NCBI RefSeq assembly: GCF_014696715.1
Contig: NZ_JACJQO010000001.1
Span: 1 to 64,000, forward strand
DNA from: Pseudanabaena sp. FACHB-2040
GTDB taxonomy: Bacteria; Cyanobacteriota; Cyanobacteriia; Phormidesmidales; Phormidesmidaceae
Reading direction: 5' to 3'
Length of the DNA stretch: 64,000 nucleotides
In this document: positions 61,029-64,000 of the stretch, piece after piece
Layout: every line of letters begins with the position of its first letter
Position numbering within the stretch: the stretch's first letter is position 1
Translations under genes and position numbers: made by a program
Notes under the pieces: model-generated
What the model saw: only the letters and a program-made list of their open reading frames with translations
Told to the model about the DNA's origin: nothing
The model's database searches: none

Positions 61029-61494
61029 CAACGTTTCCTCGTGGCACGACACGCCTCAAACAGTCATTAGTAGGTTGGTGTCAAGCGCAGCGCGACCCAA
61101 CGTTAGAGAGGATTGCCGTCTCTGCCAAAGCTCAACCCAACCCACAAATTCCAATAGGGTGTGTCATCGCAGCCCGTAACACGCCAAAACGAATCAAAAG
61201 AGCAATCTGCTAAAGCATCAGGAATCGTTAGAGTTGTTAAGCTTTGTAAAGCCTTTCTTCCTTACCAAAGCTGAGCAGAAACCAGAATTCTATGTAAAAG
61301 ATAAAAGCAGCGGCATTTGTCAATAGATTGTGCTTGAGTAATATTCATCGGTTCTGATCAGAAATACTAAAACTCACTTTGAAGATACCTGCTGAAATCT
61401 CAAGGCAGCCTGTTTCAAAGTTGGGCCTCTTTCAGGTATTTCCCAAAGACTTTTAGGTTGAAATTTATTAGGTTTTCTAAGGAGTTAGTGCCCT
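61029..61494. other. intergenic stretch with a dispersed repeat, upstream of the TPR gene
   Basis: Contains the dispersed repeat at 61070-61100 and the leader of the TPR gene. A strong AAGGAG site at 61480-61485 serves the GTG at 61495. No other gene is supported, and no NtcA-type GTAN8TAC box was recognised. Confidence 0.5.
61070..61100 (-). repeat. dispersed 31-base repeat, third copy
   Basis: GTAGGTTGGTGTCAAGCGCA...CGACCCAA differs by one base from the reverse complement of the copy at 32491-32521 and by six from that at 32390-32420. Confidence 0.8.
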
Positions 61495-62478
61495 GTGAAG
61501 CCGAGCTTGTCCGATGTGGCGGTAGAGGCTGCGATCGCAGCCCTTGAGATCACTGCAATTACCCCAGTTGAGAAGATTGAAAAGCTGATTGACATTGCCC
61601 AGCAGGTACAAAATCAGCCCCAATCGTCTCAGCAGTTAGAGGGGGCCGTGCATCTCTACTGTCAGGCGCTAGAGCTGTGTGAAGAGGGCCTGTATCCGCT
61701 GTTAGAGGCACGGGCTTTGGTGGGTTTGGGAGCAGCGCTGCGCTCGTTTCCGGCAGGTCTGGCCGATCCGCTGATAGAAGCTCAGGCGGCCTACCAAAAA
61801 GCGCTCCCGCTGCTGCAAGAACATGCTGAGCCAGCAGAAATTGCCGCTGCAGAGATGAACCTGGGGCTAGTCTTTCAGGCGCTGGCTCCCTTTGGTTTGG
61901 CTAAACTGCCCGAAGCCCTGCAGAGCTATCAGCGGGCGCTGCGGGTCTTTACGGGCGAGCGCTACCCCAAAGAGCACGCGATTGTGCAAAACAACATTGC
62001 GATCGCTTACCTCTCAATACCCCGATTCCACCAACAGGAAGACCCACAGCCCGAGCTAGCAGTGCAGGCTTTTGAGCAGGCCCTAAAATACATCAGCCCC
62101 AGCAATCACCCTACCGAGTACGCCCTGCTGCAGAACAACTTGGGCAACGCCCTACAGTACTCCGCCGCTGCCCAATCCACAGCCGGCTGTCGCCGCGCCT
62201 TAACCGCCTACGACGAGGCCCTTAAGGTTCGCAGCCGCCGCGACACTCCCCTAGACTACGCCCATACCCTGGCCAACAAAGCCAATGTCCTGTTCAATCT
62301 GCCCGACCACGACGATCGACCTGAAGCGGGCAACCTGGCAAATCTGTCTCAGGCCAAGGCTCTTTACGAAGAAGCTCAGACGATTTTTCAACAGCAGGGC
62401 CTGCCTAAACAGGCTGGCGTGGTAGCCGTGGCCCTAGCCGATGTAGAGCAGGCTTTGGGACAGCAAATAAGCGAGTAG
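61495..62478 (+). CDS. TPR protein linked to hydrogenase maturation genes
   Basis: A 327-residue all-helical protein starting with GTG at 61495 after an AAGGAG site 9 bases upstream. At least five tetratricopeptide-like units follow, such as LIEAQAAYQKALPLL, PEALQSYQRALRVF, ELAVQAFEQALKYI, RRALTAYDEALKVR and SQAKALYEEAQTIF. The sequence resembles TPR proteins that I associate with the conserved region between hupSL and hyp genes in nitrogen-fixing cyanobacteria. Here it lies immediately upstream of hypF. It may act as a scaffold for uptake-hydrogenase small-subunit maturation, which is an inference from position. Confidence 0.8.
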   Translation: MKPSLSDVAVEAAIAALEITAITPVEKIEKLIDIAQQVQNQPQSSQQLEGAVHLYCQALELCEEGLYPLLEARALVGLGAALRSFPAGLADPLIEAQAAYQKALPLLQEHAEPAEIAAAEMNLGLVFQALAPFGLAKLPEALQSYQRALRVFTGERYPKEHAIVQNNIAIAYLSIPRFHQQEDPQPELAVQAFEQALKYISPSNHPTEYALLQNNLGNALQYSAAAQSTAGCRRALTAYDEALKVRSRRDTPLDYAHTLANKANVLFNLPDHDDRPEAGNLANLSQAKALYEEAQTIFQQQGLPKQAGVVAVALADVEQALGQQISE

Positions 62479-62826
62479 AGCCGCCCGGCTGGTCAAAATC
62501 TCAAATAAAAGGGGTTTTTATAGCGGCAAAGCTCTTGAAAAGCCCCTGAAAAGCCCTTGAAGAGACACTGGCAATTCACCTTAGTGGGTGAAAAACATTG
62601 CGAATTGTCTCAAAGATTGAAAACTGAAGTTAAGAAATTCGGACGGTGAGCACTCAGTTCCTACCGTAGGTATAGCCGTTGCCACGGATCTTTTGGCAAT
62701 AGTGTCAAAAAGTCTAACCAGGCTTCGGTTTAGACTTGGATCTAAACTCGGTGACTACATGCCCCCTCTTCTGGCGCAATTCCTGACCAACTCCCTTTGC
62801 AGTGCGGGTTCCCTGTCGATTCATAC
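62479..62826. other. intergenic stretch before hypF
   Basis: Holds TTGAAAAGCCCC/CTGAAAAGCCCT direct repeats (about 62535-62560) and a weak hairpin TTGCCA...TGGCAA (about 62678-62697). No gene supported. It would hold a hypF promoter if hypF is not read through from the TPR gene. Confidence 0.4.
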
Positions 62827-64000
62827 ATGAGTATTTCTCCATTTACCTCTCAACACGAAGCACACAGCCTTAAGGCCGAGCAAATTCGAGTTGAGGGAAC
62901 CATCTACGGAGTAGAGTTTGGGCGAATTGTCTACCGACTGGCCAAACAGGGGGGCCTGAGGGGGGAAGTGTGCAGCGATAGCACCAGCGTTTATATCGTT
63001 GTGCTGGGAAAGCCGCAGGCCATCGATAGGCTGGTAACCGACTTGCGATCGCACCCCTCCTTTTCAACCGCCATCCAGGCCATCACCCGCACACCCTACG
63101 AAGGCAACCTGACGTTCTCAGATTTCAACATTATTTCCAGCCAGCCCAGCCCGATTCAGACTCTGATGCCGCCCGATGCAGCAACCTGCCTCGACTGCCA
63201 GCGCGAGATCTTCGATCCTCACAGCCGCTACTATCGCTACCCCTTCACCAGCTGTACCAGCTGCGGCCCTCGCCTGAGCATTCTGCCAGCGCCTCCCGCC
63301 GTGCGTACTCAAACGAGTCTGGCAGCATTTCCTTTGTGCGCTGCCTGCCAGCAAGAGACCCAAGATGCCAATGACCGTCGCTTTCAATCGCTATCTGCTG
63401 CCTGTCCCCGCTGCGGCCCTCACGTCCGGCTAGCGCGCCCAGATGGGAGCCCAGTTGATACTGCCAACCTCTCCTCTTTAGATGACCTAGATGCGGTTTG
63501 CACCCTGCTGCTCCAGGGAGATATTGTGGCGATTAAAGGGCTGAGCGGCGTGCAGCTAGCCTGCGATGCCACCAACGAAGTCACTGTTCGCAGACTGCGC
63601 CAGCAGAGTTCTGGCAGGCCCCTGACCCTGATGGCGCGGAACTTGCCGATGGTCGAACGTTACTGCCAAGTCAGCCCAGAAGAAAAAGCGCTGCTAGAGA
63701 GTCCGGTGGCTCCGGTTGTCTTATTGCCGTCAAAGGTGGGCCAGCTTCCCGGTTTTTGGCTAGAAGCTGAGTTTTTGAGCTTTCACCGAGGCGATTTTGC
63801 CGATCAAATTCCTAGCTCTTGGGAAGCCGAAAGCACAGGGCTGCCGTCAACATCAGAGGCCGCTTCAGACAATCCACCCAATAGCGCCCAAACCCCTCAG
63901 AGCAGAGCTTTAAAGCCCATTGCACCCTCCGTTGCCCCCGGCCAACGCCGCCTTGGGTTCATGCTGCCCTACACCCCCCTGCACCACCTGATGCTGCAGC
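62827..64000 (+). CDS. hypF: HypF-like carbamoyltransferase, divergent, 3' truncated by the window
   Basis: The ATG at 62827 opens 391 codons to the window end. HypF makes the carbamoyl group that becomes cyanide ligands of [NiFe]-hydrogenase. Residues 20-100 match the acylphosphatase-like domain but read GTIYGVEFGRIVYRLA, so the normal catalytic Arg of VQGVGFRPFV aligns with G32, and S50 replaces the usual Asn. Zinc fingers are complete: C121/C124/C143/C146 and C171/C174/C193/C196. The YrdC-like domain (about 221 on) has KGLSGVQLACDATNE but lacks the usual KxRxxKPF basic motif (reads LRQQSSGRPLTLM). An insertion of about 60 residues precedes RLGFMLPYTPLHHL. It may be a divergent or degenerating HypF. 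Confidence 0.85.
   Translation, partial: MSISPFTSQHEAHSLKAEQIRVEGTIYGVEFGRIVYRLAKQGGLRGEVCSDSTSVYIVVLGKPQAIDRLVTDLRSHPSFSTAIQAITRTPYEGNLTFSDFNIISSQPSPIQTLMPPDAATCLDCQREIFDPHSRYYRYPFTSCTSCGPRLSILPAPPAVRTQTSLAAFPLCAACQQETQDANDRRFQSLSAACPRCGPHVRLARPDGSPVDTANLSSLDDLDAVCTLLLQGDIVAIKGLSGVQLACDATNEVTVRRLRQQSSGRPLTLMARNLPMVERYCQVSPEEKALLESPVAPVVLLPSKVGQLPGFWLEAEFLSFHRGDFADQIPSSWEAESTGLPSTSEAASDNPPNSAQTPQSRALKPIAPSVAPGQRRLGFMLPYTPLHHLMLQ

Noticed and set aside
62821-63387. Minus-strand frames at the right end of the window
   Set aside because: They are antisense to the continuous hypF reading frame with its conserved Cys motifs.

Overview
The window looks like chromosome from a filamentous, probably non-heterocystous cyanobacterium of the broad Leptolyngbya/Nodosilinea/Phormidium type. 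The evidence is a form IB RuBisCO operon in the cyanobacterial order rbcL-rbcX-rbcS, very many GCGATCGC (HIP1) octamers, 4-hydroxyphenylpyruvate dioxygenase next to a CPP1-like chaperone gene, a HetZ-family protein, and intergenic repeats of the kind dispersed through cyanobacterial genomes. The genus is an inference. No tRNA, rRNA, CRISPR array or complete insertion sequence was recognised.

Layout. 1-2650: the edge of an exopolysaccharide island (possible IS701-type transposase fragment, polysaccharide deacetylase, glycosyltransferase), A/T-rich compared with what follows. 2713-4403: dienelactone-hydrolase-like protein and a methyltransferase. 4617-8994: a complete sugar or compatible-solute ABC importer. 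9983-11949: an A/T-rich MarR regulator plus a fatty-acid-hydroxylase/flavin-reductase fusion, a likely acquired redox cassette. 12274-16764: small unknown protein, JmjC-type oxygenase, and a MacA/MacB-like adaptor and permease pair with no ATPase gene beside it. 16895-24194: oxidoreductase, unknown protein, hppD, CPP1-like protein, an orphan OmpR-type regulator, HetZ-like protein. 24195-32203: dynamin-like GTPase, lysozyme with peptidoglycan-binding repeats, MFS carrier, PPC protein, SH3/peptidoglycan-binding protein, NfeD-like OB protein, SGNH hydrolase; many of these concern the cell envelope. 32637-38813: ABC exporter, DNA glycosylase, hybrid histidine kinase, PH-like membrane protein. 38972-41294: ECF-type sigma factor, anti-sigma factor and a divergent Tat-exported ferritin-like protein. 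41829-44401: rbcLXS with its terminator. 44400-52000: CAP-domain protein, NAD(P)-binding protein, thioredoxin-NHL protein, CrtI/CrtO-like oxidoreductase, membrane protein, and a YtpB-type (DUF2600) terpenoid synthase. 52021-61028: second hybrid kinase, HxlR regulator with a divergent SDR, DUF1400 lipase, DUF2721 protein, PEP-CTERM amidase. 61495-64000: a TPR protein and the 5' part of hypF.

The most unusual items are: the terminal HypF, which keeps its zinc-finger cysteines but appears to have lost the acylphosphatase catalytic Arg and Asn and key YrdC-domain residues; the di-iron hydroxylase fused to a ferredoxin-less NAD/FAD reductase under a MarR regulator; the YtpB-like terpenoid synthase; the sigma/anti-sigma/ferritin-like module; and several well-formed operator or hairpin structures with no described role. 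All functional statements rest on motif reading; no database search was possible.
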